A DNA stretch of 64,000 nucleotides from Fonsecaea monophora. Its lineage: Eukaryota > Ascomycota > Eurotiomycetes > Chaetothyriales > Herpotrichiellaceae. Below, piece by piece: positions 22,327 through 32,138 of the stretch (within the stretch, counting starts at the first letter, position 1; each line of letters begins with the position of its first letter). The notes beneath the pieces are model-generated. The model was given only the letters and a program-made list of their open reading frames with translations, was not told the DNA's origin and did not search any database. The position numbers and the translations under genes are program-made. The stretch covers positions 62,001 through 126,000 of the forward strand of contig NW_019173981.1 of the NCBI RefSeq assembly GCF_001642475.1. Direction: 5' to 3'.

Positions 22327-23160
22327 ATGGCAACGGACAAAGAGTGTGCGATTGTAACTGGAGGCGCTCGAGGTATTGGTCTAGCGATTGTACGAAGGCT
22401 GGCCTTGCGCGGAATCAATGTCCTGATCGCCGACATCCGCGATGAGCTCGGGAGAGAAATGGCGCGCACACTGGCAGAAGAGTTCAAAGTCGAGGTCGTG
22501 TACCATCATGCCGATATGACCAAAGAAGACGACATCAAAGGCATGGTGGACGCGGCAATACAGCGGTGGGGTCGCCTGGATTGGGCGGCCAACAATGCCG
22601 GCACCGGCGAGCTTCTGGAAGACCATGAAGACCACATGACAGGCGCGGATTTCGATCGGCTCTACGAATTAGACCAGCGAGGTGTCTGGCTGTGCCAGAA
22701 GTACGAGGCGGCAGCGATGCGGAAGCAACCTCTTCGCATAGCCCACGGGTCGTCAGTAGCGTTTGGAGCTGTTGAACAACGAGGTGCAATCGTCAACATC
22801 GCCTCAATCTGTGGTCATGTGGCCATCGGTATGCCCTCATATACGGCTGCAAAACATGCCGTCATCGGCATAACCAAGACCGGCGGTTTGTTCTATGGGA
22901 AGTTTGGAATACGTTGCAACTCGATCTCTCCGGGGACCGTTCACACCCCCGAGTTCTTCAGCTGGTCAAAAACCTTTGAGAACGACCCTCGGTTTGCTGA
23001 GCAGGCTTCAGGCTGGAGCAACCGCTGTCCCCTCCACCGACCGAGCTCATGCGAAGAGCAGGCCAACGTCGTCAGCTTCTTGCTGAGTGGGGAAAGCAGC
23101 TTCATCAACTGTGCCGATATCAAAGTGGACGGAGGCTTGACCGCGGTGGCAGACAAGTAA
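22327..23160 (+). CDS. Short-chain dehydrogenase/reductase (SDR-2)
   Basis: 277 aa, single exon. The frame extends to a GTG at 22312, but the first ATG is 22327 and gives a normal SDR N-terminus. Motifs: T-G-G-A-R-G-I-G for NAD(P) binding, an Asp after beta-2 (I-A-D-I-R, favouring NAD), N-N-A-G-T-G, catalytic Ser in I-A-S-I-C-G and Y-T-A-A-K. About 13 extra residues follow R-L-Y-E-L-D (around W-L-C-Q-K-Y-E) compared with typical members. The C-terminus has the common D-G-G motif. A classical alcohol dehydrogenase or ketoreductase is expected. It stands alone between gene relics, and its link to the BVMO genes is by proximity only. Confidence 0.88.
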   Translation: MATDKECAIVTGGARGIGLAIVRRLALRGINVLIADIRDELGREMARTLAEEFKVEVVYHHADMTKEDDIKGMVDAAIQRWGRLDWAANNAGTGELLEDHEDHMTGADFDRLYELDQRGVWLCQKYEAAAMRKQPLRIAHGSSVAFGAVEQRGAIVNIASICGHVAIGMPSYTAAKHAVIGITKTGGLFYGKFGIRCNSISPGTVHTPEFFSWSKTFENDPRFAEQASGWSNRCPLHRPSSCEEQANVVSFLLSGESSFINCADIKVDGGLTAVADK

Positions 23161-23846
23161 TCAAGCTTATTCCGTCTCTGGCCTTTCACTTACAGCCGTG
23201 ACGGCCGTGACTGCCAAGTTTTCTTGGGAATAGCGTGGAAATATCACCCCTAAGAGTGGGTAATTGAGCTCATCTGTAGTCTTTGAAAATGTGCGGTGTA
23301 ATAACCACTAGCGACAGAGCTACTAGTGAGTGCTAGAAACAACACTTAAAATGGTTGTATTCACGCTCATCCATACCGGGCTATGCACCGAACCACAGCT
23401 GCTTGCTTCCGTTTTTACATGTGTTCAAAGATACTAGGTTTGACACCTCTGGACGACTCACTCAATTGAGCACGAAACTACCGTTAACTAAGTCTATACC
23501 TTGGTAGCGATTGGATCATGTAAACGAATACTAAAGAAACGGTCCCTATAAATCTATGTACAGTCCCCAACTAGAGCGACAGATCGGCTTCGGTAGCATT
23601 TCTGCACAAACCGACCCGCCCAGTAAATGGTAGACATTTGCGCCTCTCATGGTCACGGCTTCGTTCCTGTCTAGAAGGAATTGGCACATGTCGCCGCCTG
23701 GTAAGGAAACCCCCTCTTCTGATCCGCAGGAGGATTCCGGCCTGTGCTTGTTGCTCTGGCGCACGGACAGTGATATTAGGCTTGGGTGCTGGTGCGTCTT
23801 AAAGGTACCATCTAGCTGAAGGGGAAAGGAAGTCATCATGGCATTA
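23161..23846. other. Intergenic, nothing recognised
   Basis: 0.7 kb between SDR-2 and the left arm of the inverted repeat; no convincing gene. Confidence 0.35.
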
Positions 23847-24122
23847 ATGCACCGAGTGACAAACTACGCCCCACTGTAACGTCGTTAAAGTAAATGTAAT
23901 ATCCGCAATAAATTACCCAAACGCTGCGTGTCAGCCTCCGCCTGCCCAAGACCCTCGATGTGGATCTTGGACAGGAATACGGATATCGGCAGCGGGAGGT
24001 AGCTAGCACCGAGATAAATAAGTTAGTCTGGGAGTTTTACAGCGAGTGATAGAGGCTCTATCTTGTCTCTTACATGGTCAGTAGAATCGACTCTTTATTT
24101 AGATGACATAGGAGTGTTTGAG
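23847..24122 (+). repeat. Left arm of 276-bp inverted repeat
   Basis: Matches the reverse complement of 24932-25207 over 276 bp with six mismatches and no gaps by my alignment. This arm is contiguous in frame with the regulator relic to its right and contains that gene's last 17 codons or so, its stop (24070-24072) and about 220 bp of 3' flank. It is therefore probably the original copy. Confidence 0.92.
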
Positions 24123-25830
24123 CGAGATCTGCGATGTTCCGAGCCGCTTCTTCGGTCTCTAATATCGCCACGAGCTCCCGGCCGCTTCCCAGCCAGCCCC
24201 ACGACAAATTATGGCGCCAATCGAGCTGATACAACTGAATGACCAGAGTACTTCAAGCAATGTCAGTAAAGACTTCATCGACATGACATAGACTTACTTC
24301 CGAAGCAGACGGAGCGCGTTGAAAACAAGACTCATATGCGGCTCCAAGATAGCATCGGCAGACTCCAAGAGTATGGCAAAGTCATGGTCCCATTTGTGAA
24401 TGGCGTCTCGGATGTCAATAACAGTAACATAGCTGAACGGCGCCAGCTTCTGGTCACGCATGGTAAGTATCCGAGCCATGATTTCTGTAAGCCTACAGGT
24501 CATGACAAACGCTGAGCGTGTCAGGATGCCGCTCTCTGGTCTAATGTAGTCCGGAAACTCAGTCGCTTCCGATAGATTGGGCAAGCCGATGCTGTCAGAG
24601 GGCCCAGGGATATACAGAATGGACGAGGTGGATTCTGTATACACGGAAAGCATGCGCCGGCGGATGAGACAACACTGTCTTACTAGTCGATACATCGTTT
24701 TTGTATATCCGTCTTCTTCGGCTTGAGACTCGATGGCTGCGAGGGCATGCCCTAACGCACGATCGGCCCAGTACTCGTTGACTTCATGCTCCCAGCTATA
24801 TGGGCCCCAATAGCTCAGAAGGAGGCATATTTCGGCCAGCGCTTTCGAATGCGCGCTCGAACATTGCCAGTAAGCGAGCTGTGTGGATCTCTCGTATCAA
24901 TCACTCCAGTACCCAGGCACAGCTAAGAAGACTCAAACACTCCTATGTCATCCAAACAAAGAGTCGATTCCACTGACCATGTAAGAGACAAGACAGAGCC
25001 TCTATCACTCGCTGTAAAACTCCCAGACTAACTTATTTATCTCGGTGCTAGCTACCTCCCGCTGCCGATATCCGTATTCCTTTTCAAGATCCACATCGAG
25101 GGTCTTGGGCAGGCGGAGGCTGACACGCAGCGTTTGGGTAATTTATTGCGGATATTACATTTACTTTAACGACGTTACAGTGGGGCGTAGTTTGTCACTC
25201 GGTGCATCAATAGCGTTAAATATCTCCTCTTGCCCTTCGTGAATGGAACCGAAAGGCATGAGTGGCAGTTGATCCTCGCGAAGATACTGGTCATAATTGA
25301 GCACAGGATCTATGGATTTAGACTGAAATTTACACCAAAACTAACAAAAGCAATAGCCAAATCACGAGCTCGGTGTCCCGGTTGAAGCTGGTCGATTTGT
25401 GAGTTGAAAACGGTCGCATCAGTCACCCCTGTCAGGAACGGGAGTTGAGGATGGAAATCGAGAAAATATTGCCTCGTCAGTCGAAGCTACCAACTTGTGG
25501 CATTCTCCCATTTCGGAAAAGCAATTTTAAGTGCGCTGGGATGATCGATCGCCTGGGGAAGGAATGGCTGGGCTTGTTTGGCTTGTCCACGGTGGAGGTG
25601 CCCGGCCGTGAGGCTGCCATGCATGAGTTTGGGATCTTCGCACCATTGTTCATGGGAAAGGTACCTGGTAGGTGGGATTCGGATTTTTTTCTCGCTAGGA
25701 TAATTGAGTGGATCGGAGAACGGACAGAGGGGATCACGATCAGGTTGCGAAACCGCTGGGACAGTGGCCTCACAACGCATACAAGTGTACGGCTGATCAG
25801 GATTCGGGTAATCGAGGTCCATCATGTCCC
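24070..25830 (-). pseudogene. Fungal transcription factor relic (TF-2), split by inverted repeat
   Basis: The C-terminal part, about 24070-24900, reads as a fungal-specific TF body (L-A-E-I-C-L-L-L-S-Y-W-G-P; W-A-D-R-A-L-G-H-A-L-A-A-I) with a good 48-bp intron (24242-24289 by its GTAAGT donor) and a stop at 24070. Upstream of 24890 the frame hits a stop at once and then enters the inverted copy of the gene's own 3' end (24932-25207). Beyond it, about 25208-25830 minus has a further frame with F-L-D-F-H-P-Q-L-P-F-L, like the H-P-x-x-P-x-L motif of these proteins, broken by stops. No Zn2Cys6 cluster was found. I read it as one regulator gene destroyed by an internal inverted insertion; the N-terminal half is tentative. 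Confidence 0.55.
24932..25207 (-). repeat. Right arm of 276-bp inverted repeat
   Basis: Inverted copy of 23847-24122. Four of the six differences are CpA in this arm against TpA (read on the same strand) in the left arm. 809 bp separate the arms. No target-site duplication is apparent at the outer ends. Confidence 0.92.
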
Positions 25831-26140
25831 TCGCTATCTAACCTCTGCACTGAGAGGAGCAGAGCACTGCTCAAAGGTATTCAAGTCACTGTCATCGCAT
25901 TGGGCAAGCCCGGGATGCCGCTACTCTGTCGGCATACCGGCCCAATTTCGTGTTCACGTGAGGCTGATAGAGACCTGTATAATGCCAGAGTGACACGTCG
26001 AATCAGCAACTCAGAGTCTTATCCGTGAGGGCAAAAGTTACATTGACTATCTTACGAAGAGCTTGCCCTTTAGCCTCTTGGGGAACCAAGCGTCTCTCAA
26101 TCTTCTCCCATTCCACCTGTGACATTTGCGTAGGACATGG
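25208..26140. other. Spacer with possible TF-2 5' half
   Basis: Holds the tentative N-terminal part of the TF-2 relic on the minus strand (to about 25830) and then about 300 bp with no recognisable gene up to the BVMO-1 stop. Confidence 0.35.
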
Positions 26141-28373
26141 TTAAATCTCCCAAGGGGTGTCGGCGTTCCTAATATACGGAGCCAGTCCTTGAATATCGGG
26201 CGTTCCATCGCTGAGACCGTTGTGTGCCTGGATCTTACCGTTTCCCAGAAACGCCCAACGATTGGTGCTTTCATATTCTATATCAAAGTCTTCGAATCGT
26301 GGGTTTCGAATAGTTTTGATGTATGATAAGGCCGTACCGCACCACAGCTGTGGCGCTCCATCTATTTTGCCATTCTTGTACCAAGACCTGTTCGGTTGCC
26401 CCTGTCAGTTACTTGTGCGAGAGGGACTCAGACCGCGTTCACGTACCTGCAGGGTTGGCCCCAAACAGACTTCTTATGGAACTTGTGCATGTGTTCTTGG
26501 AACTGATCTGTGGCGATTCGCTTTGGCTCAAGTGACTTGATCCTCTCAGCCTGCATCTTCAGCGCAACCGTACTGATATAGTCGCAAATTACCTCAATCT
26601 ACACACAGAGGTCAGCTGGTGAACTTCGACCATAACAGTTACGGTCAGACACACAGCAGGTAAGATGGATCCATTTCCGAGAGGGCCTTGAGGTCCACAA
26701 ATAATGAAGTAGTTGGGAAAGTTCGGGGCCGCAAGGCCAAGATAAGCGTCCGGAATGTCTTTCCAGGCTTCCTTGATATTGAGTCCGTCTCGGCCCAATA
26801 TTTCAAACGACGTAACAAAGGAGACATCAAATCCTGTCGCACACACCTGTTTCGGGTTAGCCAGGGGGATAACGAGTTATTACGCGCCCTAAAGGAGAGG
26901 ATATTACTCACCAAGACATCAACCTCGTGTCTCGTGCCATCCATCATCACGACTGCCGTATCATCAAGCCTGAGAATGTCTCCAAAGACTGGCTCGACGT
27001 TCGACTCCACTAACGACTCTAAGTATCTGTCTCCGGGAGTAAGACGTCTACACCCCGGGGGCCATTGCGGAATCAACTTTGCGCCAAGTTCGTCATGGCC
27101 AGGTCCAATGCGGGCCTTCATCTGCTGTGTCATCATCTTTTGCACGTCTTGCTGCATTTTACTGCCCATCTTAAACACATCTGCCATCCAGTTGACTTCG
27201 GCCTCGATCTTCCTTCTAAATTGTAGATGGTATTCGGGATCGGACCGGAATCTTTCCTTTTGTTCTTCGGTAAAGGTGAATTGCTGGTGACCGGGGTTGT
27301 CGTCGCCCTGGAACTGGGAAGATGTTTGGCCGCCGATGGCGGGTGTGATCCAGGTTGGCGAACGCATGAAAACTTTCAGGTCTTTGGCCACTGCTGCGCG
27401 TTCAGTCAGTAGCTCTTGATTACTTTCGGAGAGGACACTACCTTTCTGCATTTGAGGAACAATCTAGGCTGCGTTAACTGATGAATACCTACGACCAGCA
27501 AGGAGAAAGTACCTGAATTGCGCTTGAGCCAGAGCCGATGACGCCGATGGTCTTATTGTGGAAGTCGATCGAGTCATCCCACGCTGCCGAATGAACCTTT
27601 GGCCTGCGAAATTTGTCGATACCTTCAATATGTGGCCAGGTCCACTTGTTCAGAAACCCTGTGGCATTCACAAGAATGTCGCCTGTATCCTGGAAGGTGT
27701 TTCCAGTAGCGAGATCCTCGATAGAAACTCGCCACTGTCCCGTTGCATCATCCCAGACAGCTCGTTTGACTTTGTGCTCCAGTTTTGTGAACTGGTCAAT
27801 ATTATACCTTTCATAGAAATCTTGCACGGTGCTCAGCTTCGTGATATAAACTCTTGTTGCTAGGAGAAGGTAACTCACTTCGACAGTATTGGTGTATCTC
27901 TGCAGAATCAGCGTAGTACTTGCTCCAGTCGTACTTTGGATCCCATGATAGAGCTGGCATATCTTAAACCGGGCACTTTTCGCAACGCCGAGACACTTAC
28001 TATATAAATGTGCTGGGATATCACAGGCACATCCCGGGTAGCGATTCTCAAACCACCTGTGGTAGATGGGCGTTAGTTCGGGTGGTCACAATTCATTCGT
28101 TCAGGGCATGAATGTCGGTATCAGAATGGCTGATTCCACTAGAGCATCAGCCTCAGACTAGACTTACGTCCCGCCAACATCTTTGTTCTTTTCGTAGATT
28201 GTGAGTTCATACGACTTCAGCCTTTTCATGATGGTGAATGCCAGGCACATGCCTGATATACCGCTGCCAACACATATGATCCTGATAGGCCGCGTAATTT
28301 GTGAGTGGTAGAGGTTTTCGATGTCGTATTCGAGTTGTGCACTATGAGCCGTTGTATCCCTGACGAAAGGCAT
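26141..28373 (-). CDS. Baeyer-Villiger flavin monooxygenase (BVMO-1)
   Basis: Nine exons: 28168-28373, 28001-28056, 27879-27953, 27513-27820, 27444-27465, 26912-27390, 26655-26846, 26447-26598 and 26141-26387; 578 aa, all phases consistent. Motifs: FAD Rossmann G36-S-G-I-S-G41, D-V-G-G-T-W after it, N-R-Y-P-G-C-A-C-D, NADPH Rossmann G-S-G-S-S-A, and A-T-G-F-D near the end. The type I BVMO fingerprint F-x-G-x3-H-x3-W is F-R-R-P-K-V-H-S-A-A-W, with Arg for the Gly. The family inserts oxygen next to a ketone to give an ester or lactone, using NADPH, O2 and a C4a-peroxyflavin. It is divergent from SDR-3, a likely supplier of the ketone. The start at 28373 is the ATG nearest to the FAD motif; more distant in-frame ATGs exist. 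Confidence 0.9.
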
Positions 28374-28756
28374 CTTGCTGTATGTGGCGACCTGATCAGT
28401 TCTCCCTTGACGAGATTGATAATTATCTCGACGACAGAGTGATACATTGTCACCAGTTGCATGTTGACGCGGGAATTCGGCCTGAACTTCACTGGAGAAG
28501 GATGGCTTGAAACCCGCTCGGTAAGTCGGCTTCTGAGCATCCAAAATCGCCGGGGGACGATTTAGTCCCATGTGGGAGTATTGAACCGCATACCAGTGCC
28601 TAGGATTTCTCCAGTACCCCCTCATGGTTATTCGGATGCTCATGCTCAATATTAAAGCCGTCAGACGACTACCATATCTCCTGACCAAGTGCTCTTCCCA
28701 CTGGTTTTGAGACCACGACGCTAAATTGTCCTCGTATACATATCACATTGGCCATC
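28374..28756. promoter_or_regulatory. Shared divergent promoter of BVMO-1 and SDR-3
   Basis: 383 bp between divergent start codons. CGG half-sites occur, including a direct pair CGG-N5-CGG in the left half, but no palindrome was seen. Co-regulation is inferred from geometry. Confidence 0.4.
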
Positions 28757-29731
28757 ATGGGCTCTACCGAGCAGCAGAGGGTAGCCATCCTTACGGGTGC
28801 AGGTGAGGAACCCTTTGGGGACTTTGATACGATCAGCCACTTACATTGAGAGTGAATAGCCACCGGAATGGGCCATGGAGTTGCGGTAGATCTTAGTAGA
28901 AAAGGCTGGAAGGTCGTTATTCTCGACTACAACGAGCAACAAGGGAAAGCTGCCGCAGCAGAGATCAACGCCGATTTCTATCTTGTCGACGTGAGGTCTT
29001 GGAAGCAGCAATATGAGGCCTTTGCCGCGGTGATCAAAGAGTACGGCCGAGTAGACTTTGGTGCGTCTTTACCCTCCCCTGAGGACCTCATGTCAGGACA
29101 AAAAGGCCAAGTTACTAAACGAACTCGTACAGTTTTCGGAAATGCTGGCAGGTCTGACACGGTAGACGATTTCGATTTGGAAAACACAACCATTGACCCA
29201 ACGAAGCCTCCGAATCTAGAGGTGCTCGACATAAATCTCTATGGCGCAAGTTACACCACCATTCTCGCCTTACATGCTTTCCATCGCAACCCACCTGCGG
29301 TGAAGGATTGCCTGCTTGTTCTTACATCCAGCGGTGCCGGCCTATATCCTGCTGGAGTACAACCCCTTTATGGGGCTGCTAAGCACGGCATCCTTGGCCT
29401 CGCTCGAAGTGTAGCGTGGCGTTACAAAAACAGCAGAATCAGGTCATGTGCATTGGTACCTGGTCTGGTACCTACACCCATTATGCCTCGATCAATCATC
29501 GAACGGCAGGATAAGGATATCATAACCCCGGTGTCACACATTGTGACGGCAGTCAACGATATGATCGATAGCCGACGAACTGGTGCCACGTGTGAAGCTA
29601 GCGTCAATCAGCTGTTCTATCGTGACCCTCCAGAGTATCCAGATGCTGCACAACGGAAGGTTATGGAGGAAGTATGCGACTCGATGGCAGAAGACTTCAA
29701 GAGACTCCGGGAATCAACAGCCGCCAAGTAG
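28757..29731 (+). CDS. Short-chain dehydrogenase/reductase, 15-PGDH-like (SDR-3)
   Basis: Exons 28757-28802, 28860-29060 and 29133-29731, with introns of 57 and 72 bp; 281 aa. The first exon completes the cofactor motif T-G-A-A-T-G-M-G across the junction. Others: L-D-Y-N (acidic residue after beta-2, NAD preference), F-G-N-A-G, catalytic Ser in T-S-S-G-A-G and Y-G-A-A-K. An insertion after N-A-G and the overall pattern resemble SDR-4 at 58.5 kb, so the two are probably paralogues. Expected role: reversible oxidation of a hydroxyl to a ketone, the substrate type for the divergent BVMO-1. Confidence 0.9.
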
Positions 29732-30192
29732 TGTATTAGTTAAGTTCCTATTTGCGAATAGTTCGTTCGTACATTGAGATGGCATTCTCTTCAACAATAA
29801 CAAGTATTTCATTCATTGGAGCCTTTGTACTATTACTGCAGGGCAAAGGCATCTCCCGCATGATTTCAATCTTTCACACCGGTCAGATCCTATGCTTCCG
29901 AGTCCTGTACCACCACAGGAGCAGATATTAAGGCCAAGGAATGGCGGAAATCGACTGCTGGTGCATCGATCCATCCACTACGAGAACAACAACAACAGCG
30001 CCGAAAAGCCGTCACCAATGGTTACCAGGTAGTGATTGAATCAAATCTGGTGCAATGGTGCCACAGAGGTGATAAGCACAAGCCAAATTATGAGCAGTCT
30101 AGACCGACAATGCCAACGAGTCCAATGCTCTATAGCAGGTCGTAATTTGAACCGTGTACCGAGTACATAGCAGTGTTACCAGCTATGGACCA
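29732..30192. other. Convergent 3' spacer
   Basis: Between SDR-3 and the serine hydrolase, tail to tail; no gene seen. Confidence 0.4.
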
Positions 30193-31640
30193 TTATCCTT
30201 GTTGAAGGGCTGTATAAGTCAACCTCTGAAACCGCTCTAGTGCTTCGAGTGTTTTTGGGTCCGCAAAAGGGAGCACCGACGCAACCAAAACTCCGGCGAC
30301 GCCTTTGTTTACATCAACCCACTAAAAAAAAAGAATAGTCAGCGCCGATTCCACTGTAGACTGTTGTATTTTCCATGACTTGCCCAGTAACAATTGGGGA
30401 ATCCACTCCACTGAAAGCTGCCTGCACTCAGGCCAGTGTCCAGATCGGCAAGGTTGATGGCCACTCCGAGACCGAAGCTTTTGGGTACGTCGGTCGGAAT
30501 TTGTGGTAGAATGTTGATGTGCATAGGCTTTTCGTGCTTCATTTTCTCAACTCTCTGCTCCAGGTACTCTGGGTGATCCAGGCATGGCCTATAAATTTCG
30601 TGGACGCTGGCATGGGTTAATAGTCCCGAGTGATGTTCATCCAAGAACACCCCACGAAGAAGCTGACAGAGATCACTAGCCGTGCTCCAAAGGCCTCCGC
30701 CTCCGTTGTGATGACCTGACTTGGCGTATTGTGTGCCTGCATTCACATCAGCCACCCTTAACGAGCCCTCCGGCTGTCTCAAGTGCGTAGCAGTGAGTCG
30801 GTCTCTGAATTTAGGGTCTTCGAGGGGCTCAAACGTTGTATTCTGTAAACCCAGAGGTCCAAAGATGTATTTCTGGAAATAGTCTCCCAAACTTATATTT
30901 CCGTTCAATCTCGATATCTGGTGGCTTGTTAGGACAAGATGCAATCAAATTATTCTCCAAGTGTCTGAATACGCACGAGGTGGCCGACCCAATCCATCCC
31001 AGTACTGTATGCCCACCCATCCCTGGGAGAAAACATCATTGGATAAATGAGATCTTCCTGCGTATCATCGTTAGGGATAGCGATTTATCAGATTTGGGGT
31101 TCTTGCAATTGCTCCACTCTGAGAAGTCGTCTTTCGCCCTTGGTACTCGTTCCATTTTAGTAGCATGGGCTCTGAAATGTCGACGCTTATACCGCTCTGA
31201 TGGCTGAGGAGCTCCCTGACCGTGGGGAGCCTCTGAGGATCTTCAAGAATGGGTTCGTTCTTCTCTGTCCACCCTCTGAGGACTTGTAGTCTGGACAGCT
31301 CCGGTAGTATATCCGTGGGTATGGTGTCTAGGGTCACCAGTCCTCGTTCCACACATTGCAGAATAGCAATAGCTACCACTATTTTGGTGCAAGAGGCAAC
31401 CCAGAATACAGTCTCGCTGTCGACCTCTGATTCATCCTTCCCGAGAAATCGTTGACCGCGTGCGCCTTGGACAAGAGGTTCTCCTTTGAAGAGCGTTAAA
31501 ATTGACGGCCGTTATATTGCGGCAGACGCTACTTTGGCCGCATACATACCTTTTCTATCCATGGACTTCACTTGGAAGCCTGGAAGTCCGTAGATGCTAC
31601 CCGTGACATCCTCGAACACTTTGTCCACATTACCTAACAT
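30193..31640 (-). CDS. Serine hydrolase of the beta-lactamase/transpeptidase-like family (esterase/lactonase candidate)
   Basis: Five exons: 31550-31640, 31118-31483, 30977-31053, 30384-30917 and 30193-30321; 398 aa, the usual size for fungal members. The nucleophile motif S-x-x-K is S61-C-T-K64 and the second motif is Y168-S-T in W-A-Y-S-T-G-M-D-W. The last intron (30322-30383) begins with GCAAGT, a GC-AG intron, and is needed to join C-Y-W to W-V-D-V-N-K-G. The intron at 31054-31117 could alternatively be a GC donor with a 4-nt shifted acceptor. The family includes esterases, lactonases and acyltransferases such as LovD. Divergence from BVMO-2 suggests hydrolysis of the BVMO product; that is inference. 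Confidence 0.88.
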
Positions 31641-32138
31641 TGTGATTCTAATGTCGATAAAGCTATCATCCTAGGCATGGAAACATATATCGAAGACTTC
31701 TCCTTTTGCACGAGTCCATTTTCAATACGTAGACTGCCATGTGACTATACTACGTGCGTGCGTTATAACCGAGATGCCGAAGACGAAGCTCCGCGAGTGG
31801 CATCCATCCACTACAAAAGCCACACGGGAGGACAGTGATTTGGGTTGAAACAATTTGACATCGTCCCAAATAGGACACATCCAGGCTCCAGCCACAGCGT
31901 TGTAATATGTTACTTTGTAGATAGGTTTTGTAGATTTGAGTGACTTGACGAAAGTGCGTGCACCATCCAAGCGCACAATCGTTTTGCTTCGATTTGCGCC
32001 CGGACCATAGGACCGGCAATTCGGGCATCCAATGGCAGCACGGGGCTCTGACGAGATGAACGTATAAGCTATTTGGGATTTAAGGGGTCCTTGATGGGAC
32101 GCTACAGGGACGCAACAAGATAGATTTCAGACCTCCCT
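31641..32138. promoter_or_regulatory. Shared divergent promoter, serine hydrolase / BVMO-2
   Basis: 498 bp between divergent starts. It contains an inverted CGG-N9-CCG (32001-32015), a possible Zn2Cys6 dimer site, about 125 bp before the BVMO-2 ATG. Function is unproven. Confidence 0.4.

Noticed and set aside
23847..25207. 1.36-kb transposon with long terminal inverted repeats
   Set aside because: The arms carry the end of the host gene's coding sequence; no transposase and no target-site duplication were seen.
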